Below, one piece after another: positions 33,444-44,558 of a stretch of 64,000 bases of DNA (position 1 is its first letter; every line of letters starts with the position of its first letter). Position numbers and translations under genes: made by a program. The notes beneath the pieces are model-generated. The model was given only the letters and a program-made list of their open reading frames with translations, did no database searches and was not told the DNA's origin. Origin of the DNA: Reticulascus tulasneorum (taxonomy: Eukaryota; Ascomycota; Sordariomycetes; Glomerellales; Reticulascaceae); contig LSAX01000006.1 of the NCBI GenBank assembly GCA_001557505.1, forward strand, positions 1,550,001 to 1,614,000, read 5' to 3'.

Positions 33444-34871
33444 ATGGCTTCAGTTCCTCAAAGCTCGGGCTATCTTAAGAGCTCGGATCCAACCCGGCCT
33501 CGATCCGACGCCGAAGTGCCTTTCAGAGACATCATCCCATCGCCAGATCACCCCCGAATAGCTGGCATTGCTGACCACAATGCTACTTCCTGGTGCGAGT
33601 CTCGTCGTGCGATTCCCGAACCGGGATGGCTGATCAATCGCTTGGACGCCAAGAATCTGGAAAAGCCATATGTGGGCTTCACCTCGGATGGAAATGTACG
33701 AGAGGGATTGTATCACTTCGAAGAAGACGAGGGTGCGCCAACTGAAGAGGCTGCAGCAGCGGTGGATAAGCTCCTGACCGTCCTCAGCAGTGAACAACGC
33801 GACGCTGTCCACTGCGGAGAGGTTACAGATGACGACTTTCGTTTGTGGTCCAACCCGGAGCTGTACATGAATCCTGGTGGGTTGAGGTTAGATGAGTGCG
33901 ACAAGCCTGTACAGGACGCTCTTCACGATATTATAAAGGCGAGCACATCAGCCAAAGGTTACGAGAATATCTGGGGATGCTGTCTTACAAACGGGTTCCT
34001 GGGACAATTAATCAATGGACGAGGGGTCCTGAACGAGCACTCGTACAACTTCCGACTGTTTGGTACACATGGGTTAGACAAGTCATGGGGCTTCACTTTC
34101 TTCGGCCACCATTTGTGCATAGCTGTGGTGTTCCTAGGCAAAAAGATGGTGATCGGACCGACCTTCCTTGGTGCCGAGCCGGATCGCATCGACGAAGGAC
34201 CGCATGCAGGCTTGAGGCTCTTTCAATTCCAGGAGATTGGTGCTCTGAAGCTTATGCAGGGGCTTCCGGTAGATTTACAGAAGCTAACGGTCTTGTCCGA
34301 AGGAATGGACGGGAAGAGTCTACCGGCAGACAGGTGGAATCCGTTTGACGAGCGGCATCTTGGAGGAGCAAGGCAGGACAACAGAGTTGTCCCCTTTGGT
34401 AAACCTGGCCTTTCCAGCTGCGCATTACATATTTACTAATTCATCGTCATCAGAGGGCTGCCCAGTTTCCAAGTTCACAGAGGAGCAAAAGGAAGTCATT
34501 GTGGAGCTTTTCAGGGCATTCAACGAGTCTTACCCTGACTCTGTCCTCGAGTACCGAACCAAGGAGTTCAGGAAGTACCTCGAAGAAACCTACTTCTCAT
34601 GGATCGGCGGATTCCAAGACGAGGACCCATACTACTACCGAATCCACAGCCCTGTGGCTTTCATGGAGTTTGATTTTCACTGCGGAAGTAAGTCACAGAT
34701 TCTGTCTGTCCATGGGTTTAGGGTCTCTAACATGTTGTAGTCTTTCTCACAAACACAAGCCCGGCTCATTGCCATATTCACACACTCTGCAGGCTGCCGA
34801 ATAGGGGCGATTACGGAAAGGCGTTGATAGAATCGCAGAGGAAGCCATTCCGGTTGATTCATGGCATCTAA
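33444..34871 (+). CDS. DUF3500 family protein
   Basis: Exons 33444-34398, 34454-34687 and 34741-34871 give about 439 residues. Hallmarks of DUF3500 are visible: a ...WGFTFFGHHLCIAVVFLG core, MVIGPTFLGAEPDRID, LRLFQFQEIGALKLMQGL, and at the end FLTNTSPAHCHIHTLCRLPN with RGDYGKALI. His and Glu residues in these motifs suggest metal binding, but no reaction has been shown to my knowledge. There is no signal peptide at the ATG, so a cytosolic location is the default inference. The introns have donors GTAAAC and GTAAGT and keep phase (PF-EGCPVS and HCG-IFLTN). The final exon is required for the conserved C-terminus. Confidence 0.92.
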
Positions 34872-35761
34872 CTGTGTGGTTGTCCAACTGTCCAATGACC
34901 TCAACATCAGGTACTCGTGAAAATTCAACATAGATACCTTTATCCTAGAAACCTATTCAGGGCAGGTTGGACCTCAATAGAATTACCTCGTTCTTGAAAA
35001 TAAGAGTAAATCTTCCGAGATGAGTTTGATGGGCTTTCTGCCGGCAGAACCGAGGTAACGATCACCAAATTCGTCCATTGGCTCTTTATATGGTAGGCGG
35101 TGACCAGAGCTTGCGCCATCACTTGCTAATGGATCACGACTAAATGCTCACCGCTTTCCTAAAGCATCATCTTTTCGCCTACCCCTCCATCTATGACCCC
35201 TCCATGCGCTCAAAAGGCATCAAACAGAACTTCACTAACACAACCTGATCTACTCACACAACTTGCATCAGGAGCACACTTAATGGCCTGTTGCAGTTGT
35301 GACATGGCTCGTAGCGAAAGGGATTGAAGGGAGGCAATGTATTTAAGATATGGCATAATGGTAGGAAGAAACAGGCTACAACGCACACCTAGCCTTATTA
35401 GCTGGTGATTTCGAATTCCCGCCAGAACGCCTTCTGTATGGGACCCCTTCAAAGAAATGTCTCTGCTTGGTGAAATGGATTTCTTTCAGACCCATCACAC
35501 TACCTCGCCCAAAAAGTAGCCGGCTACAAGTAAAGAGGTTGGATATTTTGGTTCGCAGCGTTTGGTCCACAGTGGGACCCGCGTTTGACGTCAAGAGTTC
35601 GGCAAAGTGGCACGAGCTGCATGAGGCGGGACCGCGGGGTATTAATAATAATTGCATTGGATTTCCCAATAGCTCTCGTCATCCACTCCATCGTGATTTT
35701 GTAGGGTACGATTCGTGAACATCGTCGAGTTTCCAATTGATCGTGCTCGAAACGCAACTAC
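34872..35761. other. Intergenic, no supported gene
   Basis: Tandem spacer upstream of the glyoxalase gene. Overlapping short frames on both strands at 35376-35757 show no protein features. Confidence 0.5.
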
Positions 35762-37124
35762 ATGAACCCTCTCCAAGCTGTAAAGAGAATCAGCCTTATT
35801 CAAACTTCCATCAGAAAGCGTCCTTTTGCCCTAGGTGTGTATATCTTACTCGGCCAAGCTACCTCATCCCCGGCACGAGCTTACCAGCACTCCATAGGAA
35901 GCCAATTGAGATACCTAGCAGCCATGGCGACCACCACCGACACCAAGAACTACAAGTTCAATCACTCCATGTAAGGGATTTTTGTAGCAGGCATGGGAAT
36001 TGGAGTATTAACTAGGGTAGGATCCGCGTCAAAGACCCCAAGGCGTCTGGTAAGTCCCGACCTTGCTGCAAGAGCTGGGCTCGATCCTTTTCAGGCGCCA
36101 CGCTGATGCCATCCTTTCACAGTCAAGTTTTACGAACATCTGGGGATGAAAGTAATTCGAGAAGTCAAAGTACCCGAAGCCAAGTTCGACCTCTACTTCC
36201 TTGCCTATGACTCGCCCGGCGCTCTCAACCAGGGCAAATCGACCTTCGACCGCGAAGGCATCATCGAGCTGACACACAACTACGGTACGGAGAACGACCC
36301 CGACTACAAAGTGAACACCGGCAACGCCGAGCCGCATCGCGGTTTCGGACACACCTGCATCAGCGTGGACAACATCCAGGCCGCGTGCCAGAGGATCGAG
36401 GACGCGGGCTACAAGTTCCAGAAAAAGTTGAGTGATGGCCGGATGCGACATATTGCGTTCGTGCTGGATCCGGATGGGTATTGGGTCGAGGTTATTGCGC
36501 AGAACCCGGTTGACAAGACGGAGGATGTTAAGGAGACTGACATTACCACTTACAAGATGGTAAGCTGCCAATCTTATCTCTTAAGTAGGCTCATGGACGC
36601 TAATTTGAACGGAACAGAACCATACCATGATCCGCGTCAAGGATCCGGAAAAGTCACTCAAGTTCTACCAAGACGTCCTCGGAATGAGTGTGATACGAAA
36701 GAACGAGTCTGCTGCTGCAGGTTTCAATCTCTACTTCCTAGCCTATCCTGGAGAGCAAGGAGTCCAAGCCGAGGAGGGCAACAGCAGTGGGCGGGAGGGG
36801 ATCTTGGAGCTCACCTGGAATTACGGCACCGAAAAGGATGAGAGTTTCAGCTATCATAATGGCAACAACGAACCTCAGGGGTTTGGCCACATCTGTAAGT
36901 GTCTTTCTACCTAGGAGATTTGCGGTGTTCGAGGCTGACAATGCACAGGCGTGTCTGTAGATAATCTTCAAGCGGCTTGCCAGCGATTCGAGGATCTGAA
37001 GTGCAATTGGAAGAAGAGACTGACGGATGGACGAATGAAGGAGGTTGCGTTTCTTCTGGATCCAGATGGATATTGGGTGGAGGTGGTGCAGAATGAGAGG
37101 TTCACTGGCAAGGCGAACTTTTGA
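35762..37124 (+). CDS. GLO1: Glyoxalase I (lactoylglutathione lyase), two-domain form with N-terminal targeting extension
   Basis: Exons 35762-35970, 36021-36049, 36123-36559, 36618-36894 and 36949-37124. It isomerises the glutathione-methylglyoxal hemithioacetal to S-lactoylglutathione. Two vicinal-oxygen-chelate domains lie in tandem, as in yeast Glo1. Domain 1 has NHSMIRVKDPKAS, IIELTHNYG, GFGHTC and DPDGYWVEVI; domain 2 has NHTMIRVKDPEKS, ILELTWNYG, GFGHIC and DPDGYWVEVV. Both keep the His/Glu/His/Glu metal ligands, so two active sites are likely. From the first ATG the protein is 375 residues, and its first 54 carry seven Arg/Lys and no Asp/Glu, like a mitochondrial presequence. From the ATG at 35924 (MATTTD) it is a 321-residue cytosolic form. 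Dual targeting is inference. Confidence 0.95.
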
Positions 37125-38022
37125 ACTGCTCTCTGCATGTGATCTAGCTCCAAGACGTCCAGATGAAAACCGGGTTCTCACCCGAACGTCCACCATGCAT
37201 TTAGCAGCTGATTACCTGGTACACTAGAGCATCTGCTGAAAGGCCTATTTCGCCACACAGTAGCATTACTGCGCCTCTGTTGGCCATCAATCTATCAAAC
37301 AACCTATGGCAACGTCTTCGACTTTTGTGCACTTGACGACTATCCAGTAAGCACCATGCACTCTGCGGGCAATACCACCCCGAAGTTCCAAACTGAATCG
37401 TGGAGCCAGTGACGTTGGGCGGGGATGCAGTAGCATGCATTAGCAGAACGTGGGGGAAGTGAGGGGTCAACTACCCTCGTGAGACATCCTTCGGCCTCTA
37501 TCCAAGACGTCTGCCTCCTGTCATAGGCTAACACTACCTCTTGCGGCGTCATTGTGCGAGCTTGCTGCATCTAGCCTCGAACTCTCGTTAGCAGATGCCA
37601 TTAGCTGATCGGTTTGTTCCCACTGGGAGAGCTGGAAGGGGGGCAGATACGCGGCGCGATGTCGCTCACGACGCGCGCCTGGCGCTGCTGGTCAGCATTG
37701 TTTGCTTGCTGTGCTGCTTCGGGGCGCAGGTAAATATGCAATGACTCTCACGGCTGCTGCACTTTTCGACGGGGTGAAACTGCTGCCATTGGTACCTAGC
37801 ATGATCCAACGGCCGATGTCGTGCTTCGGATCTCCCCGTCTCGAGCCTGGTGGTTCTTTATAAGCTTCGTTGCCTCGCTTCGTAGCACCTCCCTTTGTCG
37901 TAGATCTGAGATCTGTAATAGATTTTAGTCCTCTTGTAGAGCCTCGCCTGAAGTAGCACGTAAGCAACCCAGACCAAAGTCTGCCGATACACCAAGAACA
38001 CATATCAAAGACCAGATCAAAT
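37125..38022. other. Intergenic, promoter of the PGDH gene
   Basis: Tandem spacer between glyoxalase and phosphoglycerate dehydrogenase. It contains TGACTCT near 37742, one base from a Gcn4/CPC1 core. No gene seen. Confidence 0.5.
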
Positions 38023-39789
38023 ATGGCACCTTCAGCTATTGACGAAACAGCCTCGAGCCAAACCCCGATTGCCTCGAACAAGCCTCGAATCCTTGTACCT
38101 GAAAAGGTCTCCGCCGATGGTCTTGCCTTGTTCACGGACAAGTACGACGTAGACATTAGACAAGGCCTTTCGGCCGAGGAGCTCATTGCCACCATTCCGA
38201 GCTACCATGCCTTGATTGTCCGCTCCGAGACGAAGGTCACGGCAGCTGTGCTGGCAGCGGGCAAGAAGCTCAAGGTTGTGGCGCGAGCCGGCGTGGGAGT
38301 CGACAACATTGATGTCGATGCCGCAACAGCGCAGGGGATCATTGTCGTCAACTCGCCGGCCGGCAACATCCTGGCTGCGGCCGAACACACCGTTGCCTTG
38401 CTACTGGCGACAGCCCGGAATGTCGGCCGCGCCGACAATACAATGAAGGAAGGCAAGTGGGAGCGGGGAAAGCTAGTCGGCGTCGAAGTCGGCCACAAGA
38501 CACTCGGGATCATCGGGCTAGGTAAGGTGGGAATGACGGTTGCCCGCATGGCCATCGGCCTGGGTATGAACGTGAAAGCCGTCGATCCCTACGCCAGCAA
38601 AGACATCGCGCGGCAGGCGAACGTGGAGCTCGTGGCCGATCTGAAGACGTTGCTGCCGGTGGTGGACTTTTTGACCATCCACACGCCGTTGATGGCGAGC
38701 ACGCTGGACTTGCTCAAGGAGGAGGAGTTCCAGGCCATGAAGAAGACTGCCAGAGTCCTCAATGTGGCGCGCGGAGGTGTCTACAACGAGGCCGCGCTTC
38801 TCAAGGCGCTAGACGAGGGATGGATCGCGGGTGCCGGCCTGGATGTTTTCACATCGGAGCCTCCGGCGGCGGATTCCACAGCTTCTCTGCTGACGAAGCA
38901 CCCCAAGGTGGTGGCGACGCCGCATCTCGGCGCGTCGACTGTCGAGGCGCAGGAGAACGTGTCCATGGATGTGTGCACGCAGGTTGCGGAGATCCTCCGG
39001 GGCGGGCTCCCCACCGCAGCCGTCAACGCCCCCCTGATCCTGCCGGAAGAGTACCGAAAGCTCCAACCGTTCGTGCGCCTGGTCGAGAAGATGGGGGGGC
39101 TCTACACGCAGCATTTCGTCGGTAGCAAAGGCGGAATGGTGGGCGGGCGAAAGTTCGAGTTGATATACCAGGGCGAGCTCTCCGGGATATCCAACACCAG
39201 GCCGCTCTTCGCAGCACTGGTGAAGGGGCTCGTCTCGTCGATCAGCGATTCCGGGGGCAGGGACGTGAACATCGTCAACGCCAACCTCATCGCGAAGGAG
39301 AAGGGCATCATGATCAGCGAGACGCACAGCGGCGACTCCAAGAACCTCACGTACGCCAGCCTCGTGACGCTGCGCTCCTACGACGACGACCCGGGCAGCG
39401 AGCAGGTCATCGAGGGCTACGTGTCGGGCAACACGGTCTACATCTCCAAGCTGGACCGCTTCAGCGCCACGTTCAAGCCCGAGGGCACGCTCGTCATCCT
39501 CCACAACTACGACGAGCCGGGCAAGATCGGCGGCGTGGGGACGGTGCTGGGGCGGCACTCGATCAACATCCGGTTCATGCAGGTGGCCGGCCTGGACTGG
39601 GAGACGAAGAGGGAGAGGGCGAAGGGGGCGCTGGAAGCGGTTGCTGGAGGGGATGAGCCGGCGAACAACGGGAACGGGGAGAACGAGGCGTTGATGATCT
39701 TGGGAGTCAACGGGGTGGTGAACAAGGAGGTGTTGGACGATCTGGGGAGATCAGAGGGTATCCTACATGTGAGCTTGGTAAAGCTCTGA
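38023..39789 (+). CDS. D-3-phosphoglycerate dehydrogenase
   Basis: Intronless, 588 residues. It oxidises 3-phosphoglycerate to 3-phosphohydroxypyruvate with NAD+, the first step of serine synthesis, in the cytosol. Substrate-binding segments flank the Rossmann domain with GLGKVG at 165-170. The catalytic triad is visible as Arg250 (NVARGG), Glu279 (DVFTSEPP) and His301 (TPHLGAST). An intervening domain (about 330-470) and a C-terminal ACT domain (TLVILHNYDEPGKIGGVGTV, with HSINIRFMQV) make it the long type I form, like plant, animal and mycobacterial enzymes, and longer than yeast Ser3/Ser33. The ACT domain usually mediates serine feedback. An insert of about 25 residues rich in Gly/Glu/Asn (GGDEPANNGNGENEA) lies inside the ACT region and probably forms a loop. 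The third-position GC is high, which creates long antisense frames. Confidence 0.97.
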   Translation: MAPSAIDETASSQTPIASNKPRILVPEKVSADGLALFTDKYDVDIRQGLSAEELIATIPSYHALIVRSETKVTAAVLAAGKKLKVVARAGVGVDNIDVDAATAQGIIVVNSPAGNILAAAEHTVALLLATARNVGRADNTMKEGKWERGKLVGVEVGHKTLGIIGLGKVGMTVARMAIGLGMNVKAVDPYASKDIARQANVELVADLKTLLPVVDFLTIHTPLMASTLDLLKEEEFQAMKKTARVLNVARGGVYNEAALLKALDEGWIAGAGLDVFTSEPPAADSTASLLTKHPKVVATPHLGASTVEAQENVSMDVCTQVAEILRGGLPTAAVNAPLILPEEYRKLQPFVRLVEKMGGLYTQHFVGSKGGMVGGRKFELIYQGELSGISNTRPLFAALVKGLVSSISDSGGRDVNIVNANLIAKEKGIMISETHSGDSKNLTYASLVTLRSYDDDPGSEQVIEGYVSGNTVYISKLDRFSATFKPEGTLVILHNYDEPGKIGGVGTVLGRHSINIRFMQVAGLDWETKRERAKGALEAVAGGDEPANNGNGENEALMILGVNGVVNKEVLDDLGRSEGILHVSLVKL

Positions 39790-40580
39790 GGCTCTTGGTT
39801 ATAGATGCTTGTTGTTGCTACTTGTATACCACTTACGGAGCTGGTGCGCCATTGTTGCTGCCACACAACACAGAGGAATAATCGATCGGTCCATCATCAA
39901 CTGGGCTTGTTAACCCAAAGCAAGAGTGTTGGCTGCATGCTTTGTGAAGTTCGCAAAACAACATCAGTCCATGATGACATTCATGATGGAAACTGCCGTA
40001 TGCGCATCGTCCAGATGGATTCCGCATTCCAAGCTCCCCATTGACTGAACCCCCCTGCAGATTATGGATCAAAACTTCAGCGGGTCTGGTACGGGCCGCG
40101 AACCGCGAACCGCTTAGGCTCTGATAGGCGGCCTCCCCCCCTGGTCCAAGCGAAATGGGCCCCAGCGCTTCGCTTCAACCACACGCATGGGAGGAGACGC
40201 TTTACCTGGTAACATCCCCGACGAGGCAACAGAACTTGCAAACCCCCAAAGTAAGAAGGTCTACGAAGTACAGATTCGGAGTGCTTCTGGGCCAGACTAC
40301 CACGTAGCAAAACCGGCGCCGAATGCTGCGCCTTGTGAAACACGCAACCAACATGTCTTATCATAGTTGGGGGGGCGAATGGTAGCCTGCTCGAGGCTGC
40401 AAGGCACGGCTGTGCATACATAATAAGGATAGGCAGCCCCCATCCCCCGTCCAGTAATTGGGCTAGCTGCGTTTCTACACTTTCTCTCACCACATGTTGC
40501 TTCTCTAAACGCCTCTTCAATTTCCTCAAGCCATCACCAGTCGTGCGAAGCCAGGTGGACGAACTAATCTAGTTTGGCCG
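39790..40580. other. Intergenic, no supported gene
   Basis: Tandem spacer between PGDH and the second CorA-like gene. The minus-strand frame at 40077-40529 has no family features. Confidence 0.5.
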
Positions 40581-42032
40581 ATGGAAGAACTGCGAAAGCT
40601 CGCGATCTCGAATTTCGAGACGTGGGACAAGTTCCAGGAGAATGGCACCAAGTCTCCGGGCATCTCAACCACGCGCCTACCGGCACCTCCTCTTAGAGTC
40701 ATCAGGATCACCACCTTCTCCGATGGCCAGGACCCTTCCCACTTCTCGGGCGAAGTCACCGAGTCCACACTTCTGCATACGCTAGAGCATACGCCGCAGC
40801 TCGCGAGCAGCGGCCCGAGAGATGCATCTCTGAAATTGCTCGTCATCCCCCGCTACCACGACGATGAAATCCAGCTATCCAAGAAGCTGTTCCTGGATGC
40901 GTTCCACCAGTTCAATATCGACCCCCTCATCCTGCAGCAGATCTGGCTCAGCGGGTACGGCCTCCACTACTATGAGCATCCGCACAACGACACCTTCAGC
41001 TTCTACATCGGCACCTACGTCTACTCCCTCTTCTGGTCCTTCAACCCGGCCACCCTGGAGACGTGCGCTGTGCTGCTCCTCCGCGCCACGCCGCGCCTGC
41101 GCAATGGCAAACATGCCATCATGACCTTCGAGCCCGTGCTCAAGAGCTACAAGGCCCAGATACACACGCCCTTCTTCCTCTGCTTTGCCGTGTATGTGAA
41201 TTTCTATCGTCTCTTTGAGGAGGGCTTGTATCTTGAGATGGGCAACCTGCGAGACATCGAAGTCAAGACGGGCCACGGGCCGAACAGCCACAATGGGGGT
41301 AAGCTGCCGGCGTCAGGCATCCTTGATCTCACCAAGGCGGCTCAGGAAGTGGCCGACACCCAAGTCCACTTGTCGAATCTTCTACGGCACGGAAAGTACA
41401 TGACCGAGATCGGCTTGTTTCTCGAGAATAGTGCATCGATCGCCCGCTGGCATAGTCCAATCCCGCGTCCCCTTGACCAAAAAGCGGCGGCGGACTTCGA
41501 GAAGCTGCAGGTTTTACTCCCCATGTTGAAGAGACAGATCAAAACAGCGGAGCCGTCCGTCCGATACCTACAGGACAGGGCGATCGGGCAATCCTCAGTC
41601 GTACGTGAACCCCAACCGAATCAAGTTTGTCTGTGAGCCTTCCTAACAAATAAATAGATAACCAGTCTCATAACACATAGAGACGCGCAAGCCAATATCA
41701 AGTTGGCCGAATCCGGCCGTCAGATGGCCGAGTCAGCTAAGAGGGACAGCTCCGCCATGAAGTCCATCGCCATCATGACCATGCTCTTCCTCCCGGGCAC
41801 CTTCTTTGCGGCCCTGTTCGCCGTCCCATCAATGCCCAAATTCGGCCGGGATACGTTTTGGCTCTACTGGGCACTAGCCCTTCCTTCGACGCTTTTCGTC
41901 TTCGGGTTCTGGGTCTGGCATCACAATGTTTGGAGCCCTTGGCGGAAGACCAAGGGCGGGCGGCCGTCGCAGGATAGCCGAAGCTCCACAGGCATCTCCG
42001 AAACTAAGGACAGTGATTCATCTTGCGTATAG
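40581..42032 (+). CDS. Second CorA-like membrane protein
   Basis: Exons 40581-41600 and 41658-42032 give about 464 residues. The large N-terminal domain is cytosolic (no signal peptide) and ends in long helices (KLQVLLPMLKRQIKTAEPSV; DAQANIKLAESGRQMAESAK). Two membrane segments follow: SIAIMTMLFLPGTFFAALFA and TFWLYWALALPSTLFVFGFW. The tail is short, polar and Ser-rich. The helix-then-two-TM plan and the LPGTFFAALF pore-helix element place it with fungal CorA-like Mg2+ transporter-domain proteins. The GMN loop of genuine CorA is missing; PSMPKF follows the first helix instead, so selectivity is unknown. It differs clearly from the CorA-like protein at 8013-9784 and belongs to another subgroup. 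The intron keeps phase (SSV-ITSLITH). It ends 24 bp from a convergent gene. Confidence 0.88.
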
Positions 42033-42056
42033 AAAACGCTATATGTACACTTGTCA

Positions 42057-44558
42057 TTACACCATCGTACCGCTAACCCAACTCGGAGGTATGTCCGCTG
42101 GACTCGTCCCCCAGTCAGACTCTGTCGAACCAAGGACTAGCTCTAAGGTCCAGCCCTCGGTGAAGAACTCATGCCCGATCCAGCTCTTCGTCCACGGCTC
42201 GCCATTCACCGACGCGCTCTGGATGAAAATGTTCTCATAGGTCGCGTCAAACCCAACATTTCTAACTGTCGCCGTCTTCCCCGTGATGGGATTCGTAATG
42301 CTCACTTCCTCGAAAAACGGAGGGCTGATGAGATAAACGTTCTGCCCAGCCACGGGAAACAATCCGATCACGGAGAAGAAGAGGAACGCGCCCATGGCGC
42401 CCGAGTCGTCGTTCCCGGGCAGCCCATCTGGCGCGGAGTTGAAGGATCGAGGGATGTAGGTGTGGATACGCTGGGCGGAGAGAGCCGGCCGGCCCACGTA
42501 GTGGTACAGGTAGACGGTCAGGAAGACAGGCTCGTTAGAGATGTCGGCCAGACCGGAGGTGTGGAAGAAGTCCAGGCGGGGGATGAAAGCTTCGGGCCCC
42601 CCGATGAGGTCGATCAGGCTTGAGATGGAATGGGGAACAAAACTGTTGGGTCAGCGTTTCCCATAAGCGCAAGGAGTAGAGGGAGGCACCCACAACTGGT
42701 ACTGCCAGATGCTGGCCTCGAATGTTTCGCTGGGATTGCTTGTTAGAGAACAGAACCCAGCGAGAGAAGAGCACGCAATAGGATCCTGGTATCCCCATGT
42801 CCCATTGAGGTACTTTGGCTGAAAGAATCCCGTATACCCCGTATCCTCCCCATCGATCAGCGACTTCTGTTCCACCTTCCACAGGTTCTGCCAGTTCATG
42901 CTCCTGGCCATGTATTTATCCTTCAAGTCGCCCTTCCCCAGCCCCTCTGCCAACTGCGCCAAGCAGAAATCATCATACGCATACTCCAGCGTCCTAGACA
43001 CGCTCCTCGAGTTCGTGCCGAACCCGACGGGGTCAAAGTCCAGATACGGGATGTAGTTCAGCTTCTTCCAACTCGCGAGCCCGCCGCGCCCGTGGAAAGA
43101 CCATTCGAGCGGCTCGTTCTCTGCGTCGTTGATGATGGCCTCGAGCGCGAGGGTCCAGTCGATGGACGAGGTGAGGTTCTTCACGTAGGCGTCGACGAGC
43201 ACGATGTCCGCGTTGGAGCCGCCTTGGGTCCAGCCGTTGCAGAGGGACATGTGGCAGTCCGGGAGCCAGCCCTCGTGCTTGTAGATGTCAAGGAGGGAGT
43301 TGATCATTTGGATCTGGGCGGAGGGATCGATTACTGTGAGTAGGGGATGCTGGACTCGGAAGCTGTCCCAGATGCTTTGCACTTGTTAGATATCCGAGCT
43401 TTTCATTTCGGACCGTATCAATAGTCACCAGTAAAATGAATCAAAGTACGGGATCCCGCTGTCCCAGTGGGGGTTCTCCCCTGTGTAGTTCTGGGGCGAA
43501 ATCATGTTGCGATAGATCCCGCTCCAGAAACTCGTCTGCAAATCCTCGGTCGCTCCGCCTGGCTTGATAGAGACGGTACTGAGCTTCTCTCGCCAAGCAT
43601 CCTTGGCCGTCGTCACTAGATTGTCAAAGTCTTCCAGAGGGTTGGGAATCTCCCTCTCAGCACCCCTGCAAGCCTGCTCGCCACTAATGAAGCTTATGCC
43701 CGCCCGTACAGTGAGCGTGTCATCAGCCAGTGAGTCGAAACGAGCAAATCCACCACCTTCGATGTAGAAGAGATTGAAGCCCCGCGTAATAAACACCTCC
43801 TTCGGCTCCGTCCCCGCACGATTGTTAACCCAGACGCCGTTGTCAAACACTTCGGCGCCGAAGAAGTCGACGCAGAAATGAAGAACGTAGGAGCCAGCAC
43901 CAAAACTAGGGAGGAACGTGCCGTTTCCAACCATTCGTCCTGTGGCTGCGTCGATGCTTACCGACGCATTCTGCCTGCTTGCCCATAAATCTGTCAAATC
44001 CAGCAGGACCAGCGGGTGAGCGCTCCCACTTGGGAACTTGAAACGATACAACGCCGCATGCTCGGACACGGTCATATCTGCCTTCACGCCCGAGACCAGG
44101 TCGACGGCAAAGTATCCCGGCTCCGCCACCACCGAGTCCAGGTCATACTGCGTAGCCCGGTCCCCGATACGAAACTGGCATTTGTTGAGCTCATCATCCG
44201 GACACACCTGCGGGAAGAGCGGGAAGTTGCCCAGGCTGGGATTTCCTCCGGTGCCGCTGTCATGGACGCTCGAGAAACCAGTGATGTTGCTCCCATCGGT
44301 CGCGAAGCCGCCGGTCTTCTCGCCGTCTACGTTGGGCACTGCTTTCGCGAGACCGTAAGGGAGAGTTGCGCCTGCGAAGACATTGCCGCCGTTACGAGAG
44401 CCTATGAGAGGGTCGACATAGGTCAGAGAGTCAAATGATTGAGAGAGGGCAAGGGTGCCGAACAGGCCGGAGACTAGGGCTAGGAGTGCTGGCATCGTGC
44501 CGCCGTGAGACATCCGTCGGACTCGGGGGTGGGGAAGATGAGAGGCAGCCACAGTCAT
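42057..44558 (-). CDS. GH92 family alpha-mannosidase, secreted
   Basis: Exons 43429-44558, 42694-43374 and 42057-42642 give about 798 residues. GH92 landmarks are VDPLIGSRNGGNVFAGATLP and PYGLAKAVPN at the N-terminus, GFSSVHDSGTGG, ALYRFKFPSGS, DSFYC-IWDSFRVQHPLLTV across intron 1, DCHMSLCNGWTQGGSNADIV, and GLPGNDDSGAMGAFLFFSVI near the end. The family comprises Ca2+-dependent exo-alpha-mannosidases, mostly alpha-1,2, that trim N-glycans or mannoproteins. A signal peptide is visible at MPALLALVSGLFGTLALS, which begins 21 codons after the first in-frame ATG. The true start may therefore be 44495 or MSHGG at 44513; the longest form is given. NxS/T sites fit secretion. The second intron was placed so that QYQF-FVPHSIS is continuous (donor GTGGGT). 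Confidence 0.94.

Noticed and set aside
38809..39558. 249-codon minus-strand open frame
   Set aside because: It lies wholly antisense to phosphoglycerate dehydrogenase, has no family motifs, and is explained by high third-position GC on the coding strand.
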